Assembly: GCF_901709675.1 (NCBI RefSeq)
Contig: NC_051100.1
Span: 11,318,786-11,382,785 of the forward strand
Source of the DNA: Syngnathus acus
Lineage: Eukaryota > Chordata > Actinopteri > Syngnathiformes > Syngnathidae
DNA: 64,000 bases
Direction of reading: 5' to 3'
The notes beneath the pieces were generated by a model. It ran no database searches and was not told the DNA's origin. It worked only from the letters and a program-made list of their open reading frames with translations. The position numbers and the translations under genes were made by a program. Shown here piece by piece: positions 34,721 to 46,800 of this stretch (its first letter is position 1; every line of letters starts with the position of its first letter).

Positions 34721-37700
34721 TCAGTGCGTCTTTAACTTGGCGTTTTGCTGCTGCTGCTGCTGCTGCGAAGAGGACGAGCCACCGCCACTGCCGCCAGGTT
34801 CGGTCAGGCTGGCTTTGAGCGAGTTGACAACTGTCTGCCGCACGTTGTCTTCCATGTAATGTTCACTGAGCGGCTTGAGAACCTGCAACGGGCAAAGCAC
34901 ACACTGAGCAACGCTTAGGGAGGGACAGCTAGTGACAGAGTGTCCACAAACATTGCAGTCAAAGGAAAGTTAAGTTAAATTAAGTATAAAATTGGAGGGA
35001 GGGGGTCCTTGAGCATGCACGGCATCAAAACATCTCCAAAGTAAAAAAAACTGAATCCAACTGATAGCGTATCCGAACCACAAGACACTGAAAGAAGAAG
35101 AGCAATAGCAACCGTGAGATCCTGTTGTGGGCGTGGCCACAGACTCCAACGTGAACAAACGGCTAAAAGTGTGGACGCGACAACGTGCGGCCTTAGTGGC
35201 TCTTCCTTTGCCGGTAGTTGTTATTGGGGGGCGAGAGCCCCACCGCCCGGCCCTTTGTTGACGCTCCCAATGCCAGGAGAGCGGCGGGCCACGCTGCCGG
35301 CCACGCCACGCCCCTCGTCACACGCTTGCAAAGTTTGGAAAACACCTGAGGAGCACAGTGGGGAGGGAGAGGAGCAGTTACCCACCAGAACCGGAAGAAA
35401 GATCCAAAAGGATCATCCGGAATGAAAGAGGAAGAAAATGGAGGGAACCGGTGGGAGGAAGTGGAAGGAAAAGAGGAAAAAAAGACAGGAAGCGAAGGCC
35501 AGATGAGGAAGAAACGCCCTAAAATAAGAGTTGCTGTATGTAAACAATATTTTCCTTCAAATGCTTGATGGGATAGAAAGGAAAACCACAAACAAGGCCC
35601 AAGTCATGCGTGCAACCAAACTGACCTGTTCCCACAGCGTCTCTGCCACCAGGTCGATGATGGTTCCCACCTCGCGGAACTCGCCAGAGTACTTGACGTA
35701 CGCCCACGCGCAGAGCGACAAGAGCGCCAGGCCCATCAGCAGATTGGCCAGCGCCGCCAGCGTACTCAGACCCACAAAGGCCGTTACGCCCGACACCACG
35801 TAGGCGACAAACATGACGGCGAAGAGCGTGGCGGGCGTGCGCGCCGCGTAGAAGATGTTCTTGCCGTCGTTGTGCTTGCAAAAGTTTCCGAAGGTCTCGT
35901 CCAGCTCGGCCTCCAGCTGGCTCTGGTAGCGCTGGCAGAACTCAGCGCCGCCCATTTTCTTCACCGAGCGGAAGTAGCGCACAGAGTGCTCGCGGAACTC
36001 GTCGTGGGAGCGCTCCAAGTCGGCAGGGGCGACGTACGGCTTATCGCCGCCGCACACCTGAAATTCCACAGCAACCTTAGGCGAGTCCGGACATTTACTA
36101 CCACGACTAGAGCAATTAATCAAATTACGAAGGCGTTTTCTAATCGCAAGGGCATGCCAGCATGATAAGGGCTACCAATCAAGCACGTCATGTTTTCATT
36201 CCTCAGGCCTGACAAACATTCTGACCTGCTCCATGTTCTTGCTGTACATGTCTTTGGCTCCAGCTACGGCAGTCAGGTTGTTGGCTTCCGCCGTTGCCTG
36301 GGAAACAGGAAACAAACAAACATTGTGATTGCTGATTTTTATGGGGCAGCACAACAGGTTGAAAAAAAAAATGCACGGCAAACCTGTAACATGGACTTTG
36401 GATGAGGCAGCTCTTCACCTTGATAGATCTTGATGTACGCCTAAAGGATGTCCCAGTTCACATTAGCGAGAGAAGGCGAAAAGCCGCATGTTCTGTTTTG
36501 CCCGATCTCTACCTTGAAGTACTCCACAAGATCTCGACATGTGACTTTGTTGCCGCCGATCTCCTTCACCACCAGTTGTTCGGGTGCCAGGAGCAGCGGC
36601 ACCAGCTGCGACAGCTGCCGCTTAAAGTCCCCGTCGATGTCTGGAACGCACAAAAGGCTGATGCAGTCCATCCGGCGCACAACGTGACGCGCGGTTCACC
36701 GACTGTACCTCTCAGTCGGCCATCAAAGTGGAGATTGGTGGACACTTTGAGGCCCGGGTGAGGCAGCAGGAAGCAGCCGATGTTGGAGAAGCACGAGTGG
36801 ATGTGCTTGCGGACGTTCTGCAGCTCCTCGTGCTGGTTCTGCTTCACCTGTGGGAGCGCACGGCAGTCACGTTGGAACGCCCACTCCCCCGGAGGCTCTT
36901 CTTCAAACATCGCATAGCAGGCCAGTCTCACCTGCAGGCGCCTCATCAAGAAAGCGTTGCCTCCCTCCAGGCCGTAGTCATACTCGTAGGGGAAACTCCA
37001 ATCCCGAATGAGGAACATGAGGGACTAATGAACACAGATGACGTCGTTTCAACAAGACACCACGAGTCGGCTCGGAAAACAATAGCTTGGTGGTGTCAAA
37101 TGTGGAGACTGGAATGCGTGTGTAGCGAGCACCTGAAAAGGTTTCAAGTAGACCTCTTCCAAGGCCAGGCGGCCGTACTCTGTGAAGAGCTGCAGAAGGG
37201 GAGAAAATACAAATGAAAGTGAAGTTTGGGAAGAACTAAAAGATGACACCACCAACCTGAAGATGCTGCAGGTCATCTTCCTGAATGTTTTGCGAGAGAT
37301 TGTACACCTGAGAAGACATGCAACACGTGATTTGCAGGTTCTTTATTTCCATAGTTTTTTTTTTAGGACAAGCCAAACCTGCACGGAGCTGGTCATCGTG
37401 CTGAGGGCAAACACTGTGGCACAGTCCTTAATGGTAGACTGGCTGTCGAAGGCTCCCTGCGTGTCCACCAGGAGGACGGCCACCTGAAACAGCGACAGCG
37501 TGACCATGCCGCCGCCTCCTCTCATCAAAGATCCTTCCTTTCCTCGCACGGGACTACCTTGCTGCCGTCCGGCTTGTCCACCACAAAGACTTCATTCCAG
37601 ACTTGAATTCCGGTGGTCTCCCTCTCGCAGCCTCCTCTCCACGTGAAACCGGTCAGCGGGTCATCGTCACCGCCTATCCACTGCTTTTTTTGCTGTGAGG

Positions 37701-40700
37701 AGAACCGTAAAACTATAAATGATACATTCTTGTGATGATTGGAGAAATTCATATTTTCAAATGTCTTCCTACGACTGGAAAAACTTGTTGCGCTCGAGGA
37801 CACATTCCAAATCTTTCGTCATACTCGGTGTGAAAGACAACATGGCCGCTTGCCATGCTTGCAACGTCTCACTTTCTCTTATTCTGTCAACAGACGACAT
37901 TCAGCCGTCTCACCTGATTGTACATGTAGCGCAGCATGAAGTCCAGCAGGAAGGACTTGCCCTTGCGGAAGGCGCCAGCAACCGACACCACCACCACATT
38001 GAGGTCCCGCACGTGCTCCTGCAGCAGGATCTTCTCCAGCGCGGCGGAGTCCAGCTCAAAGCTGTGCTCGTCCTTGTTGGCCAGCAGGATCTGCACCGGC
38101 CGGGCCTTCTCCTCTTCCTCTTCCTGACCAGACCCCGGGTGCCAATCGGGAAATCTTGAACAGTGAGGTCGAGACGACAAGAGTCCATCCGATATGCGCG
38201 CGCCCACGCCTAACCTGTAATTCCTGAACGCCTTCATCAGGTGAAGGAGTCCAGTCGGAGTTCATCTTTCCCAGAAGCAAGTCATCATCCAGGTCCTCGG
38301 GTCTGGCTAGAGCACTCCTCTGACTGCGTCGAACCACGGTGACATCTTGGACACCGCTCGAGCCTTCCTCCCACAAAAAGAAATGTCAGGTTAGCTCTCC
38401 CCGATTTGGACCGCACAGCATGCAGGCGGAACGTTCACTTTCACTGCATTTTAATCTTAGGCGGGGATCTAGGCCACATTCAAAAATAGCCATGCACTGA
38501 GAATCACACAGGACACGAGACCATAAAATCCAAGGACGGTGTCAGGCCTGAGCAACTTAAATGATGGAGGGGAGCATGATTGATCATCAGCACTGCTCGG
38601 GGGCCACATAGGACCTTCGTAACTAAAATGAAATACACAAAATATAGGTAGAAAATCTGTGTATCAAGTGAGCCGCTAGTTGCCCATCCCTGATCCAAAG
38701 CGTCTCCCTGACGGATGGGACCGCAGGAGTGCCGCAGTCAAACAATCCAGATGATTTTCCATTCAAATGCAGCACTCATGCAAATTAGGTTGGACCGGCC
38801 CATCCACTCACCGCAGCCACTGGCAGTCCCGCTCATCCCGACTTTGTAAATAATTGAAATGCTTCGGTCCTCGCGCGTAATGCCTCCATCTCCCCGCTTG
38901 TAATTGTTCATAATTGAAGAGTCGCCCGAGCCCGTGTTTCGCTCCGCCGCTTCCCGATAACGTCGGCTTGTGTGCGCCCATCTCGGGAGGGCAACCTAAA
39001 ATTAGCCACCTTCCTTCTTATCGTTTGCCGAGCAGATGCTAACCGGCCCGCTTTTCCGAGCGGGCGCACACTAAAAAAGGTCAACACATCCCGATGAGGA
39101 CAAATTTGTCCGTCATGCATGGCTTTCTTTAACCATAGCGGGCGAGAAGCGAGCACCGACCGTCGTGAGCCTCTTAATCCCCACACTGGCTCCTTGCTTC
39201 CAAAAATGGCCATTTGCTCACTTGAAAGACAACAGTGATGAGGTCAAAGCCAAGCTGCTGCTTAGGACACTTTTTGGGGGGGCAAAAGTTGCGTGCATAA
39301 AGCGCTTTTCTCTTGCAACACTGAAAAACTCTCCCAAGGCTTCCCGACAACTTCATTTCTAATGTTAATGGTTTTAAAAACAACCAAGTCAACAACACTA
39401 AAGCTCCTTTTCCTGCTTGTAAAAGAATTTCCCCAGGTGATCATGTCACTGTTTTGTTTGTGATCCAACCCAAATCCCAACATTTCGCCTTTGATGGGCT
39501 TGCGTACAGAGCAAAGGCGGATCACTGTCACATTTGTTACGACAGGATCTCAGTTAAAGTGCTTTTGGCTTCTGTAAAACCAAGTGGACTAACAAAAACT
39601 GGCAGTCTGACACAGAACCCAAGAGAGTTTTATTTAGCTAGCTTTTCCTTCCTATCCTGAGCAGGACTCATGCTGGCGCATACGCTCAGACGAATGGTTG
39701 TGAAACAGAGGCGCCTGTGTGCACAGCTAAATACCAACGTTCCACATTTTTAATCCCACTTTGCACTAAAACCTGTTGAAGCAAATAGCTTGTTACCTTT
39801 TGCATGTCAACTGCTTGGTGTTTAGCGCAAACCTTCCCGTTTACATCCCGATGTCCACCCAAGAAGAGATAACAGCAACGTCACGTGGTTTATCGACCGT
39901 GACCCATTTCGGGTCGCTTAGCTTTGAAAACGAGCTGAACCGTCATTAAGTGTACAAGCGTCTCAAATGATTAAGGCCAGAGAAAGCAAGCTACTATATG
40001 AATGTGAAAGTATTCTCCCTTTATAAGAAACCAAACTAATTCAGCCTTTTCAGGATGAATAAACCAGTAACTCTGAACCAAAACATCAACCTGCCTCGGG
40101 GCCTCTCCGGACGTGAGCAGGGCAAATGTGCAACTGTTGAGAGATGGAGAGGACAAAGTGCACAATAAGAGCAGTTAGCTTGGATTAACGTGCACATCTA
40201 CAACATGCATAATTAGATATTTACAGACTGTACGAGTTTTTTTATTTTATTGTTGATTTGTCAGCCAACTAACACTTAAACAATACAGTTGACAATTTCA
40301 GTACAGTGTGTGGTGGGATTTCCCTAATAAAGAACGATGCACTTCGGCTCAGTACAGAATAACCATTGTTGGTTGGTTCACTTCACAACAGTGAGCACCA
40401 AGCAAGCAGCAAAACATTATTAGCCTCGTTACACGGATGCTCAGCAAGCGTACTAATAATAGGCCGTGTAAAAATATCAGGGTTATTAGTGGAACGACCG
40501 GGATTTGCCGTGTGTGTGTGTTTGTTTTCGTCACAAAAATCAATCGCTACATACATCAAGATTATACATCACTGAACATCGCTCGCGGAACCCGGCGACG
40601 TGTGCCCGAGGACCAAGCCGGTCGCCTGGCTGGTCCAGGTGAAAGTGGCAGAAGAGAGGGACAGGTGTCCCGCGCAAGACGCTAGGGTGTCCGGCTCCGA

Positions 40701-41056
40701 CTCGTATTACAGTGCTTTCACTTGAGGGCAGCTTTGGTTCTAAGGTGGCAATATCGATCGCTGTGGCGGTTGCTCCCTTTCCGCTTGAACGAGCACTGCG
40801 ATTGTGTCGTAGCGAAACGAACCCAAACGCGGGACGCCGCGCGGCGTCCGAGGCTAACAGGCGAGCGGGCTAAGACAAGACAAAAGCCAGGAACGGATTG
40901 GGCGCCGATCGCGTTTCCAACCACTCGTTTGTGTTCAGGTCCAGCCTGCGCGCGGTAATCGTGGAAAAGCAGAGGCCGCTTACCTTGCTCAGCTCGTGTG
41001 CTTTTACAGTTGGGCTCAAAGTGAGCTCTGCTCCTCAGCCCGCTCACCTCCGCCAT
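34721..41056 (-). CDS. atl2: ATL2, atlastin-2 ER-fusion GTPase (14 exons, complete)
   Basis: Exons in transcript order: 40984-41056, 38215-38363, 37914-38123, 37558-37692, 37379-37483, 37257-37307, 37133-37189, 36932-37024, 36709-36847, 36513-36640, 36384-36440, 36226-36297, 35626-36057, 34721-34882. All join in frame to 620 residues (human ATL2 583). Atlastins are dynamin-like GTPases that tether and fuse ER tubules into three-way junctions. Visible motifs are the G1 loop GAFRKGKS (124-131), G3 DTQG (196-199), the RD motif in [11 protein letters not shown] (267-268), the three-helix bundle (about 360-490), a two-helix membrane hairpin (about 498-543), and a C-terminal amphipathic tail. Residues and exon cuts follow ATL2 rather than ATL1 or ATL3 (tail [15 protein letters not shown], end KLKTH versus human RLKTD). 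Unusual points: a Gly/Ser/Gln7 insert before the last residues, an acidic EEEEE start to exon 3, and two possible in-frame exon 1 donors. The 5' end is GC-rich, with a CRE site just upstream. Confidence 0.97.
38364..40983 (-). other. ATL2 intron 1
   Basis: The longest ATL2 intron (2.6 kb). It contains a probable hAT MITE at 38543-38692, an octamer ATGCAAAT at 38778-38785 within a GC-balanced block (38700-39200) that looks regulatory, and a perfect 18-bp palindrome at 40832-40849 close to exon 1. No extra coding exon is recognised. Confidence 0.75.
38543..38692. mobile_element. Probable small hAT MITE in ATL2 intron 1
   Basis: The left end CAGGCCTGAGCAACTT and the right end read inward, CAGGGATGGGCAACTA, match at most positions and fit the hAT consensus CAGGGGTGGGCAAACT. 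The interior has the typical 'gggggccacatagg' word. No convincing 8-bp duplication is seen, so the copy is old or the borders are slightly off. Confidence 0.6.
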
Positions 41057-41061
41057 CTTGG
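41051..41061 (-). promoter_or_regulatory. YY1-type element over the ATL2 start codon
   Basis: CGCCATCTTGG on the plus strand reads CCAAGATGGCG on the minus strand. This is the YY1 consensus (AAGATGGCGG) overlapping the initiator ATG, an arrangement known at many TATA-less housekeeping promoters. Confidence 0.55.
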
Positions 41062-41081
41062 GTCTGAGCTAACTGCCCCGC

Positions 41082-41089
41082 TGACGTCA
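41082..41089. promoter_or_regulatory. CRE palindrome TGACGTCA upstream of ATL2
   Basis: A full consensus CREB/ATF site 26 bp before the ATL2 ATG, inside GC-rich sequence. It also lies about 0.3 kb before the candidate divergent transcript at 41401, so it may serve both. Confidence 0.6.
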
Positions 41090-41400
41090 CAACCGAGTGG
41101 CGTCCGACGCTTACTTCCATGCTTAAATGTTGGCGCACCGCTCTTCACCGGAGGTTTTCGCTCTCAAAGTTCTCCCCAGCCCCCGAGAGCGTTCATTTTA
41201 AAGGCTGAGAAAGGTGATCGACGTCAAGTTTGAGATATTTGTCGTGCTTTAATGCGAGGCGCTCACGTGAACACGTGTCTATTGTCTTTATCAGGAAGCG
41301 GGGGTCTCGGGCCCAACAGGCAAAAATCGCCTGCACTTAAGCAATATCATTTCGACCAATTAAAACTCATGATAGCCTAAAAACGGCTCTTGACTGGACC

Positions 41401-41770
41401 ATGTCAGGTCAAGAGTTGAAAATTCTGCGGCAGCTTGCCCTGGAGGTTAGCACATCCCTCACAGTTCTGAGTTTTAAGTCGAAACTCTGTGGCTACTACA
41501 TTTATGTGGGTGCTTCATCTTCATTCATTATTGGAGGCCAGATTTTGGTGTGACCCCCCCTGTCTTAAATTCTAATGTCACCTGTCAGCTGGGCTTGGCT
41601 TCTGTTGTCAAAATGATTATTGCGCTACATTGAATGGATGGAATGATAATGTTGCGATGACATTTTTGTCGATAGTAACACCTGAATGCCAGTCATAGTT
41701 ACATATATTCATGTGTATTGCAGGGGCTTCGACACAGGAGGACCACCTTGAAAACGTGCACCTTTAGCAG
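41401..41770 (+). CDS. Candidate spliced microprotein opposite ATL2 (hypothetical)
   Basis: ATG at 41401 has A at -3 and opens a frame MSGQELKILRQLALE that ends exactly at a GT (41445/41446). A TTGCAG acceptor at 41723 then leads into GLRHRRTTLKTCTFS, ending at a strong CAG/GTAAGC donor (41770/41771). The two exons (45 and 47 bases) join in frame. The next acceptor, TTTGTACAG before about 41896, would place a stop codon at once, giving about 31 residues rich in Lys and Arg. I recognise no protein family. It lies 345 bp from the ATL2 ATG on the opposite strand, so it could equally be a non-coding divergent promoter transcript. Confidence 0.28.
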
Positions 41771-42690
41771 GTAAGCCACTCAGCATCACCTAATTGTTCC
41801 AGCTTTTGTGAGTGTTTTGGTTAATGCTTATGTGTGTGTGTTTTATACAGTGGTTGGCCACCTTAAACTGATCCTTCTCTCATTGTTTGTACAGTTAAAA
41901 CGTTTATGGTGGTGACACTAACATGCAAATAAGAGCCATGCTCGCGGTGAAGATAAGACCTATCTCCTGTTTGAACACACATTGAGCTTTTATGGCATTT
42001 CACCTGCATTCAGAAAGGCTAAAGCAAAGCAAGCCATAAAACCTGCTCTTCACCTCATTTGATAAAGTCACTTGGAGTGTTTGCCCAGCTGTTTGCCGAC
42101 ACGAGGGAAAGACAATCTGCTCGGAGCAGAAATAGGAAGGCGGCGTATCTTGGAGGTCTGCTAATCCTTTGACAAGTTCCTCTCAGCTGCAGAGGGCCAA
42201 CCTTCGCGACAGGGAGGAATCTGACATGGGAGTTGGGGGGGGCATCTGTCTCTAATGGGTCATATGTCAAAGCAGGTCCTTTTGTTTGAAAGTTCCGCTC
42301 CTGTGCGGCGCTTGAGTGAGAGTACATCGTTTAGTCAAGTTAACAGAACATTCTCATAGACACACGACATTGTGGAGCCACCGCAAAAGTCTAAACCAAA
42401 GACACAAACAATATTGTGGAGCGAGCGCCGACACATCTGTCTTCTGACATTTACATGCGCACAACATTGCGGCGATCCAATCACGTGTCACAGTCACGTG
42501 AATCTGTCATCACTCATAGTGTTTGTGTTTTTGTTTATGTTCTGCACACCACAGTGTAGACTTTGCTTTGACATGATTGCTCCACAATAATGTGTCAGTT
42601 CATGATTGAGACTTCAACTCTGACGTCTGATTGGGCCTTTATGACTCTTTCCCGTCGCCACTCCACAATGTCATGTGTGTGTGATGTGGG

Positions 42691-42732
42691 TGTGTGTGTG
42701 TGTGTGTGTATGTGTGTGTGTGTGTGTGTGTG
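42691..42732. repeat. (TG)n microsatellite
   Basis: About 20 TG units with one TATG interruption. Confidence 0.95.
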
Positions 42733-42932
42733 CGTGTTATGTCAATTTTGGCATCGCCTCTCAAACTCCACTTTCACCTGATATACATAGACACAAATCA
42801 ACATGATGTATTGACACAGCAAAGAGGAGCAAGACAAGGACAAGTGGTGGACAAACACTGATAAAGAGGTTGAAAGCCACACGTCCTGAAATAACCCGAG
42901 GCTCACACGACTCTCTTTTGAGACTTGGCTGC

Positions 42933-42956
42933 CATGGTGCGACAGGTCGCACCATG
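42933..42956. repeat. Perfect 11-bp inverted repeat with 2-bp spacer
   Basis: CATGGTGCGAC (42933-42943), spacer AG, then GTCGCACCATG (42946-42956). The arms match at all 11 positions. No gene or element border is recognised around it. Confidence 0.9.
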
Positions 42957-43672
42957 ACCGGGACATCCCCCGCATAGCTGCCCCCATCCAGGGATTATAA
43001 TTGACATTTAGAAACCCATCTGCAGGTTTACATTAAAAGATGAACATGGCAGCATTTGGCGCCACTCCCCGAGTAGACTTCAACGCTATTTCAGTCAGTT
43101 TATAACAATCAGAGGATTAATTTAGTGTTTTTTGATGGGGGCAGGGGGCTTTTGTAACTTTTCATACAGCGGAAGTTGGGTAAAGAATTTGCAGAGAAAT
43201 TCCCTAAGCAGTGTTTTTGTATGAGCCAATTTCGACAAAAAAAATAAAACAAAATCCGCAGCTTCACTTTAGTTTGCATTCTAGTTGTGGTTGGTGGGCT
43301 CCTCCTAGCGGCTCAAGACTTAAATGCATTGAATCAGTACGTGGCAAGTAATTGTTCAATGCTACCACATGGTGGCAGCACAGACTAGAATTTAAACCTT
43401 TTTTTTTTAACCTATGACCTGGCCATTTCTTTTAGAAATCAAAGTTGACCCTTGAGCACAAGAATTTGCTCACTCCTGCTTCATAACTATAAAAAAAAAC
43501 ATAATGTGTCTGCTACTTTTAAAGGATCTGATGGCACTCAAATCAAAATAACTGACAGAAGTGATGCTCTCAAAGCATTAAAATAAAGTATTTCAATGAA
43601 TTACAATTATTTGTTTAGCTCCTAAAAAAAATACAAATAGTCAGAGCAGCGCTTGTCTTCTGTTAGTAAGCC

Positions 43673-43834
43673 ATGCAGGCTCCGAGCCCCTGGCAAGATT
43701 CCCCGTGCCTCCGGGGGCTCCCGGGCAGCCAGAAAAGCACGGCAGCGGGGGGTCTCATCACTCTCTCCACACTTCTGCTGTCAGCACTTTTTGTTTGCAG
43801 CGACATAGCCGAGTGGCAAGGCGTGCACTCCCAG
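43673..43834 (+). CDS. Possible first exon of a membrane protein (hypothetical)
   Basis: The ATG at 43673 directly follows an in-frame TAA. The frame encodes a Pro/Ser/Gly-rich start of about 27 residues, then a hydrophobic stretch (GLITLSTLLLSALFVC) followed by SDIAEWQGVHSQ, and meets a GTAACT donor-like site at about 43834. The composition would fit a type II membrane anchor or an uncleaved signal. No downstream exon and no family match are seen. Confidence 0.2.
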
Positions 43835-46800
43835 GTAACTGGACTGCATGCGGCGATGCTGGCACACCAGAAGAACCATGTCGAACCAAACGAGCAATAC
43901 TCCACTAGATGGTTACCTAGATCGGTATGTGGGTGGTTAGGTATGTTTTGTGGGTCCTCATTTAGGCCTCACGTCTTGATGTTTTCAATCGTAGTTTTTT
44001 TTTAGGTTTTCAGTTCCATTTGTGACCTTGTCATTATTTTACCCAAGTATTGATTCATTGGCAAATAATGTATGAAAAATATTCAATTCATATTTTGTGC
44101 AGCTCCTACTATTATCAGTTTCTTTTGCTTAATGAGAATAAAATATTTGATTGACTGATCTAAGAAGTATGAGAAAATATGCGTTTATCAGGTGCTTCCA
44201 AGTTTTGTTTATTTTTCTTGGTTTCGCAGCACACAGCTGCTCAACCACTAAGCGAGAGTTGCGTTTTGTCATCGGCGTCCTGCTGAGATTTTTAAATCTT
44301 GTTTTTCTTCTTTTTGCTCTGTAATTAGCCAGACTTTTTAATTCCGCCACAAGATTGAAATCACTTTTCACTTTCCCGCTTCTTTCCAAACATGCAAAAT
44401 GGTCTCCCTACTACTCACTCCCATCTTTTGTTTTCCGTACACTTTCACACCTCGTGTGACGCGCTATTGTCCGTAAACAGGCGGCCCTTAACCAGGCTGC
44501 AACCCTCTGTTTCTGCTTAGGCCACCGTTTAGTGCCGTTGCCATGGCGATCGCCGTCCATCAATTTAGGGTGGATAGCTTGTGAATGAGTGGCGAAAACG
44601 AAGGGGCGTGTTTGTGTGCAAGTTGAGGTCAAAGTTGAAAAATCACTCAAGCTCCAGAAGAGCTGACAGCACCTTTCCAGAAAGTCCTTCAAATGGATAA
44701 GTTGGGAGCTTGCGTATTTCATTTTATGCAATGTAGAGTTGTATTTGTCACATTAGTGTTAAAGCAAAGACATATAACTGACTGCAAACATTTGGAGTCA
44801 AACATTTAGTGCAAACCATTGCATTTAATGAAAATTATAAATGTTGCATTGTTATTTAATGTTAAATGCATATTCCCCATTATTTTATTATTTTATTTCT
44901 AATTTTGGTATTTTATTTCGTGAGGAAGCACTGTTAGCCAGCCATTCATTTTCTTCATAAACTCTCATCTGGTGTGACAACATGCACTAAAATGGTCATT
45001 GTGTCTATTCAAAAGTTTCTGTGCCGTTTTTCTCGCCGTACTGTATGTGTGCTCATATTCTACCACGCCATCTTGCAACGTGAGCGTGACCGGTGTCTCT
45101 CTTGGCTTCCCTTTTTTGTGGGCCATCAAAGGGGCCTGAGCAAAGAGACATGAGCCTTAATTGTTGTGCTTTATCAAGGGGATAAAGGCGGGACGGGCAT
45201 CAATTGAGCGCGCCTTTATTGTGTGACAGACTGACGGCGAGGTAATTGGCAGGGGCCGGGGGGGTGCTGAGGATGACGGCGGGCGGGAGACGACCCAAAG
45301 CCAGCGAAATCGGAACAAGAATTTCGTGCAGTTGCCACCTTTATGTTATGTCATCGCAAATTCGACTCTGAGCTGTGATTTCTCCCCAACGACTCCATGT
45401 TTGAGACCTACACTCTGCAACATTTGTTGTTTTGCTGTGTAATAGCCATTTTTATTTTCTTGATTTGAACTCCACATTCACTTGACATAAACTGTAACAT
45501 ACCGGTACTATTGTTTATTATTATTCCAAAAATGGACAACATAAGCGGCCCCTCCCATCTGCAGTCGAGTAAATAGAGGGGTACAATTTGCGGAAATATG
45601 GTGGCTAACTTTTCTTTAGTGTCCGCAAATACGGCAATTAGCATTTTAAGAGTTCTGCAGCATTTAAATGTTTGCCGAGTTGGATATTCGCAGCGCGGGC
45701 GCAGCTTGCTAATGTCGCCGGCTAATGTTGGCCGGCGTCCATTACCTCTGAACCGATGGCTCGGCGTCTGATTATGTGGCGGCCATGTGACGGCCGTTAG
45801 AGCATCATTTCCAATCTGTGCTCGAGACAGCACTTTTAATTAGCGCCTTTAGCTTTGATCAAGACTGTGAGCGCGAGGGAGGGGAGATCGACTTTGCTCC
45901 ATCCTGACTGGAGAGGCGTTTGGTGGCAAGTCTACTGACTTCGCTCTACTATTGTAGAAATATTTGGGTAAAAAAAAAAAAAAGAGGGCTAACTGCGCTG
46001 GCTGACATGAATATATGAGCGTTTTTATGCCTGCAGTCAAAAGGCAGAGTTAAGTGGGCCTTGTTGCGTGCCAGTGAGCAGGGTGGAAGAGAGTGGCGCT
46101 GGGAGGGGGGCAGATGAAGGCGAGCCCCACGCCCCCCCGCCGGAGCACCATGCCTAATCAGCCCTTTCTCGCCAGGGTCAAGACTTTCTGTCTGGGTCCG
46201 CGGCGCTGCCTGCCACCGAGGGCCGGCCCATTCAGTCGCACAATGTCCCTGTCAGTCCCGACAACACTTCCTGCCTCCGCTGGCTCCAGCCCTCGCAGGG
46301 ATACACAATATTTCACAGCTCCCGACAATGGGCTGTCTGCCCGCACCCACCATATGGTTACTATGGGCCCGCAATATTGACACACATCACTAATTATTCA
46401 AAGAGACCGCAGCGCCGAGTCGGGGACTTTCCCTCCCCTGCCGCTCGGATATGCGGACGCTAGTGTGGGATTACGCTCACATTTACATTTAGGAAAAAAA
46501 GACAGGTTACATATTGAAGGTTCTGTGTGCAACTAATTGTATGTATTATTACCCTTTGTCCTGATATGTACAGAATGTTGCAGGCAGTTATTAATATTTA
46601 ATTCTACCTTGTGCTGCAGTCACATCAATGTTCTTTTTCAACATGAAGGAGCGCAAAATGCACGTTGGCTAATTAGCCGCTGTTTGCTCTGCTGTGGAAT
46701 TGTGTCGTGATTGTCTAATTGCGCTGCAGCTCCTATGTGTGATTACATTTTTTTGAATACTATCGAGACAAACATTCGAGAACATTTTTCCATCTCAGCC

